NCBI GenBank assembly: GCA_027323595.1
Contig: DAHWBL010000141.1
Coordinates: 1 to 12,920 of the forward strand
Direction of reading: 5' to 3'
DNA: 12,920 nt
Source: Acetobacteraceae bacterium
Lineage (GTDB): Bacteria; Pseudomonadota; Alphaproteobacteria; Acetobacterales; Acetobacteraceae
Within the stretch, counting starts at the first letter, position 1. The number at the start of each line of letters is the position of its first letter. Below are positions 1 through 6,202 of the stretch, piece after piece. The notes under the pieces were generated by a model. That model was not told the origin of the DNA. It was given only the letters and a program-made list of their open reading frames with translations, and did no database searches. The position numbers and the translations under genes are program-made.

Positions 1-169
1 CGATCACGGCCTCAAAATCAGACCCATGGTCCTGCCAGACCGCTTCATCGACCATAATTCCCCAAACGCCCAATACGCAGAAGCCCTCCTCACCCATAAA
101 CATATCGTCTCAACCGCACTCAACGCTCTGGGTTCCACAGCCACCGGGCGGCGGGCGCCGTCATGCTGA
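1..169 (+). CDS. dxs: 1-deoxy-D-xylulose-5-phosphate synthase, C-terminal end only (partial)
   Basis: The gene enters from the left edge; the reading frame begins at base 2 and stops with TGA at 167-169, giving 55 residues. Residues such as LPDRFIDH followed by AQYAEALL match the end of the DXS C-terminal transketolase-like domain. DXS is the thiamine-diphosphate enzyme that condenses pyruvate and glyceraldehyde 3-phosphate in the cytoplasm, the first step of the MEP isoprenoid pathway. That pathway supplies squalene for hopanoids, which fits the hpn genes directly downstream. The stop overlaps the hpnM start (ATGCTGA, 7 bases shared), so the two are probably translationally coupled. The last dozen codons after ALG look like an unconserved tail. 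Codons AGA, CCA, CAA, GCA and TCA are used more than in the neighbours. The family call is strong for so short a piece; catalytic residues lie outside the window. Confidence 0.85.
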   Translation, partial: DHGLKIRPMVLPDRFIDHNSPNAQYAEALLTHKHIVSTALNALGSTATGRRAPSC

Positions 170-777
170 TCGCCGCGCGCCGGACGGTTCTGGCGATGCT
201 GCTCGCAACCCCGCTCAGCGCGCACGCGCAGCCGGCCGACCCGGCCGCACCGATCGCGGCATTGAACAAGGCGCTGCTGGAGGCCATGCACGCCGGGCGC
301 GCCACGCCGTTCCCGCAGCGGTTCAAGCTGCTGGCGCCCAGCCTGGATGCGGCTTTCGATCTGGGCGAGATCCTGCGAAATTCCGTTGGATTGCACTGGC
401 AGGACATCGCGACCCAGCAGCGGACCGCGCTTGAGCAGGTGTTCCGGATATTCACCATTGCCAGCTACGCGGCGAATTTCGACAATTTCGATGGTCAGCG
501 CATCGACATTCTGCCCGAGCGCCGCGCGATCGGCGCCGACCAGGTGGTCGCGACAGAATTGGTCCAGGGCGAGCAGACGACACGCATCGATTACGTCATG
601 CGTCAAACCGACGGAGCCTGGCGGGCGATCGACGTCTTATTGAACGGCACGATCAGCCGGGTGGCCGTGCAGCGTTCTGATTTTCGCCGGCTGCTGGATT
701 CGGGCAATGCGGAGCGGCTGATCCAGAGCCTGCGCGACAAAATCGCCGAACTCTCCGGCGGAACCGTGACCGCGTGA
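163..777 (+). CDS. hpnM: Hopanoid-associated periplasmic protein HpnM, MlaC/Ttg2D family
   Basis: The product has 204 residues. Residues 1-22 form a signal peptide: basic AARR, a hydrophobic core, then AHA before Gln23, a good signal peptidase I site. The mature part resembles the MlaC/Ttg2 toluene-tolerance family (PF05494), with the typical run FDLGEILRNSVG, the QQRTALEQVF helix and the ASYAANFDNFDG segment. MlaC proteins carry phospholipid between inner and outer membranes, and HpnM is the paralogue found in hopanoid operons. A role as hopanoid or lipid shuttle is inference from fold and context; I know of no settled biochemical function. The ATG overlaps the dxs stop and no strong Shine-Dalgarno precedes it, so coupling is likely. 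A later Met at residue 12 would destroy the signal peptide, which supports the first start. hpnI follows closely on the same strand. Confidence 0.85.
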   Translation: MLIAARRTVLAMLLATPLSAHAQPADPAAPIAALNKALLEAMHAGRATPFPQRFKLLAPSLDAAFDLGEILRNSVGLHWQDIATQQRTALEQVFRIFTIASYAANFDNFDGQRIDILPERRAIGADQVVATELVQGEQTTRIDYVMRQTDGAWRAIDVLLNGTISRVAVQRSDFRRLLDSGNAERLIQSLRDKIAELSGGTVTA

Positions 778-779
778 GG
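776..779 (+). promoter_or_regulatory. Ribosome binding site that favours a GTG start for hpnI
   Basis: GAGG at 776-779 overlaps the hpnM stop codon. It lies 8 bases before GTG 788, only 2 before TTG 782 and 17 before ATG 797. Spacing therefore favours GTG 788. Confidence 0.5.
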
Positions 780-787
780 CCTTGCTG

Positions 788-1948
788 GTGGCGTGGATGA
801 TCGGACTGACTCTGGTTCTTGTCGGTCTGGTCCAGGCGTTGGCCGGGCTGGCCCTGCTGCGGCGCTTTGCCCGGTCGGCGCGGCATTCACCATCTGATCG
901 ACCTGGCGTGACCGTTCTCAAGCCCCTGCATGGCGCCGAGCCATGGCTGGAGTGGGCGCTGTCCAGCGTCGCGGGCCAGAATTATCCGGAATTTCAGATC
1001 ATCTGCGGCGTGGCCCACGACGATGATGCCGCGATCGCGGCCGTCGAGGCCGCGCGCGCCCGCCATCCGCAGCGCCGGATCGATCTGGTCGTGGATGCGC
1101 GCCAGCATGGCGTCAATGCGAAAATATCGAATCTTATCAATATGTTTCCGCATGCCCTGCATGATATCGTCGTGATCTCCGACAGCGATGTGCATGTCGC
1201 GCCGGACTGGCTGGATCGGCTGGTCTGGGCACTCTCACGGCCCGATGTCGGCCTGGTGACGACCCTGTATTCCGGGTTGGCGGTCGTGCCCGGCATGGTC
1301 GCGCGGCTCGGGGCGATGCAAATCTGCCAAGCCTTTCTGCCCGGCGCGGTGATGGCGCGCGCCTTGGGTCGGCAGGACAGTCTGGGCGCGACCATGGCCC
1401 TGCGGCGCGAAACCCTGGCCCGGATCGGCGGGCTGGAGGTGCTCTGCGACGAGCTTGCCGACGACGCGGTGCTGGGAATGAAAATCCGCGCGCTGGGAAT
1501 GAAAGTCGCGCTGGCAGCGACGATCCCCGCCGTTGGCGTGCCCGAGCGAAGTTTGCGGGCCCTGTGGCTGCATGAGCTGCGCTGGGCCAGAACCGTTCGC
1601 TCGCTCGCGCCATGGGAGCACGCGGCATCGATTCTGCAATACCCCCTCGTGCCGGCGATGGCGCTGCTGGCCACCGCCCCGCTCACCCCATCGGCGTGGG
1701 CGGTATTTGCGGCGACGTGGCTGCTGCGCGCCGAAATCGCCCGCCGCACCGACGGGGTGATCGCCCGATATCCAGGCCTTGCGACGGTGCAGGCGCCCTG
1801 GCTTTGGCCGGTCCGTGACCTGCTGTCTGTCGCGGTCATCGTGGCAAGCTTTGCCGGCCGCGGCGTGGTTTGGCGGGGCCGGGCCTTGCGCGCGGACCCG
1901 ATCGTGACAGATACCTTGAAGACAACGCGGCGACGCCGGGCCGCCTGA
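788..1948 (+). CDS. hpnI: Hopanoid biosynthesis glycosyltransferase HpnI (GT2/GT21-like)
   Basis: The product has 386 residues from GTG 788; TTG 782 and ATG 797 are alternatives. It starts with a membrane helix (about 4-22), followed by a cytoplasmic GT-A domain of the ceramide-glucosyltransferase type. Visible elements are VLKPLHG near the start of the domain, an Asp cluster in VAHDDDA, the metal-binding DSD at 132-134, the acidic pair ADD (Asp225-Asp226), and HELRW at 262-266, the (Q/R/H)xxRW motif. Hydrophobic segments follow at about 282-315 and 335-358, matching this membrane-bound family. In Burkholderia cenocepacia, genetics place HpnI at transfer of N-acetylglucosamine to bacteriohopanetetrol, before HpnK deacetylation and HpnJ. 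The gene lies in the dxs-hpnM-hpnI-hpnJ run, and hpnJ starts 17 bases after its stop. Identity is well supported; the exact start is not. Confidence 0.88.
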   Translation: MAWMIGLTLVLVGLVQALAGLALLRRFARSARHSPSDRPGVTVLKPLHGAEPWLEWALSSVAGQNYPEFQIICGVAHDDDAAIAAVEAARARHPQRRIDLVVDARQHGVNAKISNLINMFPHALHDIVVISDSDVHVAPDWLDRLVWALSRPDVGLVTTLYSGLAVVPGMVARLGAMQICQAFLPGAVMARALGRQDSLGATMALRRETLARIGGLEVLCDELADDAVLGMKIRALGMKVALAATIPAVGVPERSLRALWLHELRWARTVRSLAPWEHAASILQYPLVPAMALLATAPLTPSAWAVFAATWLLRAEIARRTDGVIARYPGLATVQAPWLWPVRDLLSVAVIVASFAGRGVVWRGRALRADPIVTDTLKTTRRRRAA

Positions 1949-1965
1949 AGAGAGATGACAGCGCC

Positions 1966-3396
1966 ATGATGAAAACCCTGTTTCTGCACCCCCCCTCGTT
2001 CGACGGGTTCGATGGGGGTGCCGGCGCGCGCTACCAGGCCAAGCGTGAGATCAAATCGTTCTGGTATCCAACCTGGCTCGCCCAGCCCGCGGCACTGGTG
2101 CCCGGCTCCAAGCTGATCGACGCGCCGCCGGCCCGCATCGGCCTGCCCGAAGTGCTGGCGCAGATCGGCGATTATGAGCTTTGCGTGATGCACACCTCCA
2201 CCCCGAGCTTTGCGTCGGATGTGAAGGTCGCCCAGGCGCTGAAGGACACCAATCCACGTCTGAAGATCGGCTTTGTCGGCGCCAAGGTCGCGGTTCAGCC
2301 GGAGGAAAGCCTGCGCCAGGGCGCCCCGATCGATTTTGTCGCGCGCAACGAGTTCGATTTCACCATCAAGGAAGTCGCCGAGGGCCGCGAACTGGCGAGC
2401 ATCGACGGGCTGTCCTATCGCGGCGCCGACGGCACGATCATCCACAACAAGGACCGCGCCGTCCTTGAGGACATGGATCAGCTTCCGTTCGTCACCGACG
2501 TCTATAAGCGCGATCTTCGCATCGAGGATTATTTCATCGGCTACCTGATGCACCCGTATATCTCGCTCTACACCGGGCGGGGGTGCAAATCGCATTGCAC
2601 GTTCTGTCTGTGGCCGCAGACGGTCGGCGGGCACCGCTATCGTGTGCGCAGCCCCGAGCACGTCGCCGAGGAAATCCGGCTGGCGAAAAAGCAGTTTCCG
2701 CAGGTCAAGGAGTTCTTTTTCGACGACGATACCTTTACCGACAATCTGCCGCGCGCCGAAGCGATCGCACGCGAGCTTGGCAAGCTGGGTGTCACATGGT
2801 CCTGCAACGCCAAGGCGAATGTGCCTCGCGCCACCTTGAAGGTTCTGAAGGATAACGGTCTGCGCCTTCTGCTGGTCGGCTACGAAAGCGGCAACCAGCA
2901 GATCCTACATAACATCAAGAAGGGCATGCGGATCGAGGTCGCCCGGCAATTCACCAAGGATTGTCACGACCTCGGCATCAAGATCCACGGCACCTTCATC
3001 CTTGGCCTGCCAGGCGAAACCCGCGAGACGATCGAGGAAACGATCCGTTTTGCAACCGAGATCAACCCGAACACCCTCCAGGTGTCGCTAGCCGCCCCCT
3101 ATCCGGGAACCTTTCTCTACAAGCAGGCGGTCGAGAACGACTGGCTGGATGCGGCGCACGCAGAACTGGTGGATGACCACGGGATACAGATCGCCCCGCT
3201 GCATTACCCGCATCTGTCACACACCGAAATCTTCGATTCCGTCGAAGTTTTTTATCGGCGCTTCTATTTCCGCGCGCCGAAAATCGCTGCCATCGTCAGC
3301 GAAATGGTGCGCAGCCCGACCATGATGAAGCGCCGGCTGCGCGAGGGTGTCGAGTTCTTCCAGTTTCTGCGCGAACGCCATCGCGAGGCCGCCTGA
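1966..3396 (+). CDS. hpnJ: Hopanoid biosynthesis radical SAM protein HpnJ
   Basis: The product has 476 residues, the usual HpnJ length, from ATG 1966 (ATG 1969 is also possible; AGAGA lies upstream). The first 190 or so residues form a Rossmann-like region as in B12-binding-type radical SAM proteins, but I see no DxHxxG cobalamin motif. The radical SAM core carries CxxxCxxC at Cys207, Cys211 and Cys214, which bind the 4Fe-4S cluster and SAM. It continues with FFFDDDTF, YESGN (306-310) and GLPGET (347-352), as in the BchE-like class. HpnJ is linked to conversion of bacteriohopanetetrol glucosamine to the cyclitol ether, a ring contraction of the sugar. The open frame extends back into hpnI to 1870, but homology begins only at the MKTLFLHPPS stretch. 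A hairpin terminator follows. Confidence 0.92.
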   Translation: MMKTLFLHPPSFDGFDGGAGARYQAKREIKSFWYPTWLAQPAALVPGSKLIDAPPARIGLPEVLAQIGDYELCVMHTSTPSFASDVKVAQALKDTNPRLKIGFVGAKVAVQPEESLRQGAPIDFVARNEFDFTIKEVAEGRELASIDGLSYRGADGTIIHNKDRAVLEDMDQLPFVTDVYKRDLRIEDYFIGYLMHPYISLYTGRGCKSHCTFCLWPQTVGGHRYRVRSPEHVAEEIRLAKKQFPQVKEFFFDDDTFTDNLPRAEAIARELGKLGVTWSCNAKANVPRATLKVLKDNGLRLLLVGYESGNQQILHNIKKGMRIEVARQFTKDCHDLGIKIHGTFILGLPGETRETIEETIRFATEINPNTLQVSLAAPYPGTFLYKQAVENDWLDAAHAELVDDHGIQIAPLHYPHLSHTEIFDSVEVFYRRFYFRAPKIAAIVSEMVRSPTMMKRRLREGVEFFQFLRERHREAA

Positions 3397-3401
3397 CCCG
3401 G

Positions 3402-3428
3402 GAGCGGTCGGAGCCTTTCCGACCGCTC
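3402..3428. terminator. Bidirectional hairpin between convergent hpnJ and the oxidoreductase gene
   Basis: GAGCGGTCGGA at 3402-3412 and TCCGACCGCTC at 3418-3428 form a perfect 11-bp stem with a 5-base loop (GCCTT). It starts 6 bases after the hpnJ stop and its right arm includes two bases of the oxidoreductase stop codon. Neither side has a clear T-run, so efficient intrinsic termination is inferred, not certain. Confidence 0.65.
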
Positions 3429-4317
3429 ACCGTCTGGATTTGTCTGACAGAAGCTCGAACAGGCTCTGCATGTCGCGCAGCCCCTGGCCATTGGCGATCG
3501 CTTCGCGGAAATATCCCGCCGAAACGTCCGCGAGCGGTGTCACGGCATCACACTGCGTCGCCAGTTCCTCGATGAGTTTGAAATATTTGATAAATACACC
3601 CATCTGTCCAGCGATGATCCGCTCAAAATCCCGATCCGCCATCGCGCCGACATAATTGGACAACGCCGCCGAGCCGCCGGCGCCCAGGGGCAGCAGGCGA
3701 GCCAGAATCCGCGGCTCGATCCCGGCCTTGACGCCCAGCGCCATCGCCTCGGCAGCGGCCAGGGCATGCACGCCAACCAATAGATTATTGACCGTCTTCA
3801 CTTTCAGCGAGGCGCCAAAAGGGCCGACGTAAACACAATCATTGGTGATGGATTCAAGCAGCGGGCGGCATTGCTCGGCCAGTTCCGCCGCACCGCCCAC
3901 AAAAATGACCGCCTCACGGGCACGAACCGAGTTTCCGGCCGCCCGCGCGGTGATCTCACAGTCAAGCAGCGCCCCACCCACGGCGGTTATGGCATCGCGC
4001 AGGCGCATCTTGTCCGCCAACGCGTAGCTCGCGAGATCGATCACCACCGACCCGGCCCGAAGTCCGCTCAGCACACCGTCCGCACCGTAGAACGCGGCTT
4101 CAAGCGCGGCGGCGACCGGCAGGCACATGACCACCACATCACACCGCCGCGGGACCTCGGCGGCCGACGCGCCCAGTTCGCCACCAGCGGCGGCAAACGG
4201 CTGCATGCCCGACAGGCTGTAGCCGATCACCCGCCAGCCTCGCTCCAGCAGGTTGCACGCAGCGGGCAGGCCGATATTGCCAAGGCCGATAAATCCGACG
4301 GCTTTATCCTCGGGCAC
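3427..4317 (-). CDS. NAD(P)-dependent oxidoreductase, 3-hydroxyisobutyrate dehydrogenase family
   Basis: The product has 296 residues, the family's normal size. An N-terminal Rossmann domain carries GLGNIG at 11-16. VVVMCLPV (61-68) matches the conserved strand before the cofactor pocket. The C-terminal all-helical domain begins near 165-170 with GASLKVKTVNN, where Lys174 and Asn177-Asn178 match the catalytic K-x-x-N-N. The usual substrate motif D-x-P-V-S-G-G is replaced by DCEITARAAG (119-128), so the substrate probably differs from 3-hydroxyisobutyrate or tartronate semialdehyde. Start is GTG, supported by GGGAGG 7 bases upstream. It is divergent from the binding-protein gene (116-bp gap) and convergent with hpnJ. 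It may belong with the binding protein and class II aldolase in a catabolic module. Fold and cofactor class are secure; the substrate is unknown. Confidence 0.85.
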   Translation of the reverse strand: MPEDKAVGFIGLGNIGLPAACNLLERGWRVIGYSLSGMQPFAAAGGELGASAAEVPRRCDVVVMCLPVAAALEAAFYGADGVLSGLRAGSVVIDLASYALADKMRLRDAITAVGGALLDCEITARAAGNSVRAREAVIFVGGAAELAEQCRPLLESITNDCVYVGPFGASLKVKTVNNLLVGVHALAAAEAMALGVKAGIEPRILARLLPLGAGGSAALSNYVGAMADRDFERIIAGQMGVFIKYFKLIEELATQCDAVTPLADVSAGYFREAIANGQGLRDMQSLFELLSDKSRR

Positions 4318-4324
4318 GACGCAG

Positions 4325-4330
4325 CCTCCC
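4325..4330 (-). promoter_or_regulatory. Ribosome binding site deciding the GTG start of the oxidoreductase
   Basis: On the minus strand GGGAGG stands 7 bases before GTG at 4317, a near-ideal Shine-Dalgarno that supports this non-ATG start. Confidence 0.7.
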
Positions 4331-4421
4331 TGTCATTTTCAAAATTGGGCCACGGGGCATCGCATCGGTCAATGTTGCCGCGGCGACGGATACCGGCCAG
4401 GATCGGTAAAACGTCGATTTT

Positions 4422-4427
4422 GGGAGG
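4422..4427 (+). promoter_or_regulatory. Ribosome binding site of the substrate-binding protein gene
   Basis: GGGAGG lies 6 bases before ATG 4434, fixing that start. Confidence 0.7.
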
Positions 4428-4433
4428 ATAATC

Positions 4434-5354
4434 ATGCGGCCCGTGTTGCTCGCACTGTTGGGTTTGCTCGCCGCCGCCACCACGCGGGCCGAGCCCCTGC
4501 GGATCACCGTGATCCCCATCGTGGACACGCTGCCCGTGTTCCTCGCGGTGGATGCCGGGCTGTTCGCCAAACGGAACCTGGAGGTGACACTCATTCCAGC
4601 CGCCAACCAGACCATCGTGATCGGGTCACTGGTTTCCCAGTCGGCGGAGATCGGCAACTCCATCGCGCCCTCGGTGCTGCAGGCCCGCGAGGCGGGCATC
4701 GACACCGTGATCGTGGCGAACGCGGCGACCCTGCCGTATCCGCTGCCCATGCATGTGGGGGTGCTGGCGCGCACCGGCTCGGGCATCAAATCCGCGGCGG
4801 ACCTCGTCGGCCGCAAAATCGCCGTGCTGGGGACCAACGGCTACCACATGGTGCTGACCAAGCGCTGGCTGGAGGAAAAAGGAGTGGACGCCAGCCGCGT
4901 CAATTGGGCCGAAGTCGGTTTCGCGCAGATGGGCGACGTGCTGCGCGCCGGCCAGGTCGATGCGGTGGTATCGATCGACCCGTTCTATAATCGGATCATC
5001 GACTCCGGCGTCGGCTACAGCTTCGATAATTTCGTTGCCACCGTCCCCGACGGTGCGCTGATCGATTTCTATGTCGCCGAACGCGGCTGGGCCAACGCCC
5101 ATCGCGACACGCTGAAGCGCTTTTACGATGCGGTGGCCGAAGCCGAAACGCTGATCAAGACCGATGACGCCGCGGCGCGCGCATCATTGGCGAAATGGAC
5201 CCGCCAGCCCGCCGACGTGATCGCTCACACCTCGCTGCCCGATTTCAGCATGAAGCTGACCGGATCGCAGATGAAATTCTGGATCGACCTCATGCACCAT
5301 CAAGGCCTGATCGCGGAAAATTATGATCCAGACAGCTTTATCTTCAAACCATGA
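4434..5354 (+). CDS. ABC transporter substrate-binding protein, NMT1/SsuA/TauA-like
   Basis: The product has 306 residues. Residues 1-19 are a signal peptide (hydrophobic LLALLGLLAAA, then TRA before Glu20), so the protein is periplasmic. The mature part starts LRITVIPI and runs through PVFLAVDAGLFAKRNLEV, the typical opening of nitrate/sulfonate/taurine/thiamine-precursor binding proteins (PF09084/PF13379). SAADLVGRKIAV and AGQVDAVVSIDPF are the conserved second-domain segments. These proteins bind small organic acids, sulfonates or pyrimidines and pass them to an ABC permease. No permease or ATPase gene is present in the window, so it is an orphan here. It ends 15 bases before the convergent aldolase gene. 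Some relatives of this fold are enzymes such as 4,5-dihydroxyphthalate decarboxylase, but those lack a signal peptide. The ligand is unknown. Confidence 0.82.
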   Translation: MRPVLLALLGLLAAATTRAEPLRITVIPIVDTLPVFLAVDAGLFAKRNLEVTLIPAANQTIVIGSLVSQSAEIGNSIAPSVLQAREAGIDTVIVANAATLPYPLPMHVGVLARTGSGIKSAADLVGRKIAVLGTNGYHMVLTKRWLEEKGVDASRVNWAEVGFAQMGDVLRAGQVDAVVSIDPFYNRIIDSGVGYSFDNFVATVPDGALIDFYVAERGWANAHRDTLKRFYDAVAEAETLIKTDDAAARASLAKWTRQPADVIAHTSLPDFSMKLTGSQMKFWIDLMHHQGLIAENYDPDSFIFKP

Positions 5355-5369
5355 GTCCCGGCCGCACGA

Positions 5370-6143
5370 TCAGTCGCGCATGAGCGGGTCGCCGGCCGAA
5401 AAGTCCGCGGTGGGCAGCAGGTCGAGGCAGCCGGCGCGCGACGCCCAGTAGGTCCATGCGCGCTGGGTAACATTGGTCTTGGGCCCGTAATCGCCCCCCG
5501 AGCGCGCGTTGATCTCGCCCGCGGACAAATATTTCGGCGTGCCCATGCGCATGGCAGCCATCTGCACGCGCGCGTTTCGCGGCAGATATACCGACAACCG
5601 AACGACATCGATCAGATTGCCCGCGGTCGCGGTAAAGCCATGTCCGCGCATCAGCACCACGTTCGCCGCGCCCAGCCTGCCTGCCAGGTCGCGCCCCTGC
5701 GCAAGGTTCGACACCAGCAGATTGGTGTCAGGACCAAACGAATCTTCAATATCCCAGACCGGCACATGGGCCCCGATGAAGCTGCCCGAATGGATCACCG
5801 GCCGCAACGGCACATCGACGATGCCGAACGGCAGCACGTCCTCGGCGTGTGCATGCACCACCGCATGCACGTCCGGACGCGACTGATAGACCGCGGCATG
5901 GATGAAGCGCTCGCGGTAGGGCGGCCGACGGTCATTGCCGACAACCTGGCCATCGAAGGTGAATTCGAGAATATCATCGAGCCCGACCAGCTCCGGACTG
6001 CGCGACCAGGAAAGCAACATGCGGTCGCGATGGTGGGGATGGCGCATGCTGACATGGCCATAGGCGTCGATCACGTTCTCATGCGCAAGAACCCGATTGG
6101 CGACCACAAGTTCGCGCCGAACCAGATCAAGATCGTCGGTCAT
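5370..6143 (-). CDS. Class II aldolase/adducin-family protein (zinc aldolase or decarboxylase)
   Basis: The product has 257 residues from ATG 6143; a start 8 codons earlier is open but lacks the strong RBS. The fold is that of fuculose-phosphate aldolase and ribulose-phosphate 4-epimerase. The metal ligands are His97 and His99 in the HAHAED motif and His168 in MRGHG; Glu78 in YRERFIHAAVY takes the place of the catalytic acid. These enzymes cleave or decarboxylate sugar phosphates or hydroxy-acids by a zinc-stabilised enediolate. At about 260 residues, with a C-terminal extension rich in aromatic and basic residues, it resembles the larger non-sugar members better than classical FucA/AraD (about 215-230). 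It lies 59 bases downstream of rnd on the same strand and converges on the binding protein. A shared pathway with the nearby oxidoreductase is inference; substrate unknown. Confidence 0.83.
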   Translation of the reverse strand: MTDDLDLVRRELVVANRVLAHENVIDAYGHVSMRHPHHRDRMLLSWSRSPELVGLDDILEFTFDGQVVGNDRRPPYRERFIHAAVYQSRPDVHAVVHAHAEDVLPFGIVDVPLRPVIHSGSFIGAHVPVWDIEDSFGPDTNLLVSNLAQGRDLAGRLGAANVVLMRGHGFTATAGNLIDVVRLSVYLPRNARVQMAAMRMGTPKYLSAGEINARSGGDYGPKTNVTQRAWTYWASRAGCLDLLPTADFSAGDPLMRD

Positions 6144-6149
6144 GGCTTT

Positions 6150-6156
6150 CCTCCCC
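6150..6156 (-). promoter_or_regulatory. Ribosome binding site deciding the aldolase start
   Basis: GGGGAGG on the minus strand ends 6 bases before ATG 6143. This places the start there and not at the in-frame ATG at 6167. Confidence 0.75.
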
Positions 6157-6202
6157 TTCATTTTCACCCAGCTCTATCAGCTTGCCGGCAAAGCGCCAAA
6201 AT

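Larger units (their letters stand above)
4318..4433. promoter_or_regulatory. Divergent promoter region between oxidoreductase and substrate-binding protein genes
   Basis: These 116 bases lie between two divergent starts and must hold both promoters if neither gene is read from upstream. There is an AT-rich near-palindrome ATTTTCAAAAT at 4335-4345 and a possible -35 TTGCCG at 4375-4380, with only a poor -10 (CAGGAT) 17 bases on. No clear operator is seen. Confidence 0.4.

Noticed and set aside
1471..1504. 13-base direct repeat with 21-base period (GCTGGGAATGAAA) in hpnI
   Set aside because: It encodes LGMK twice in a helix of the glycosyltransferase domain where the family is normally of this length, so it is probably not a recent duplication.
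994..2661. Long open frame on the minus strand (over 550 codons) across hpnI and hpnJ
   Set aside because: It is antisense to two well-recognised genes, low in family-like motifs and rich in Arg, Ala and Ser, as expected from GC-rich shadow frames.
6182..6191. Palindrome TTGCCGGCAA between rnd and the aldolase gene
   Set aside because: It is a single short uninterrupted palindrome with no usable loop or T-run, so it is not a terminator, and no second copy suggests an operator.
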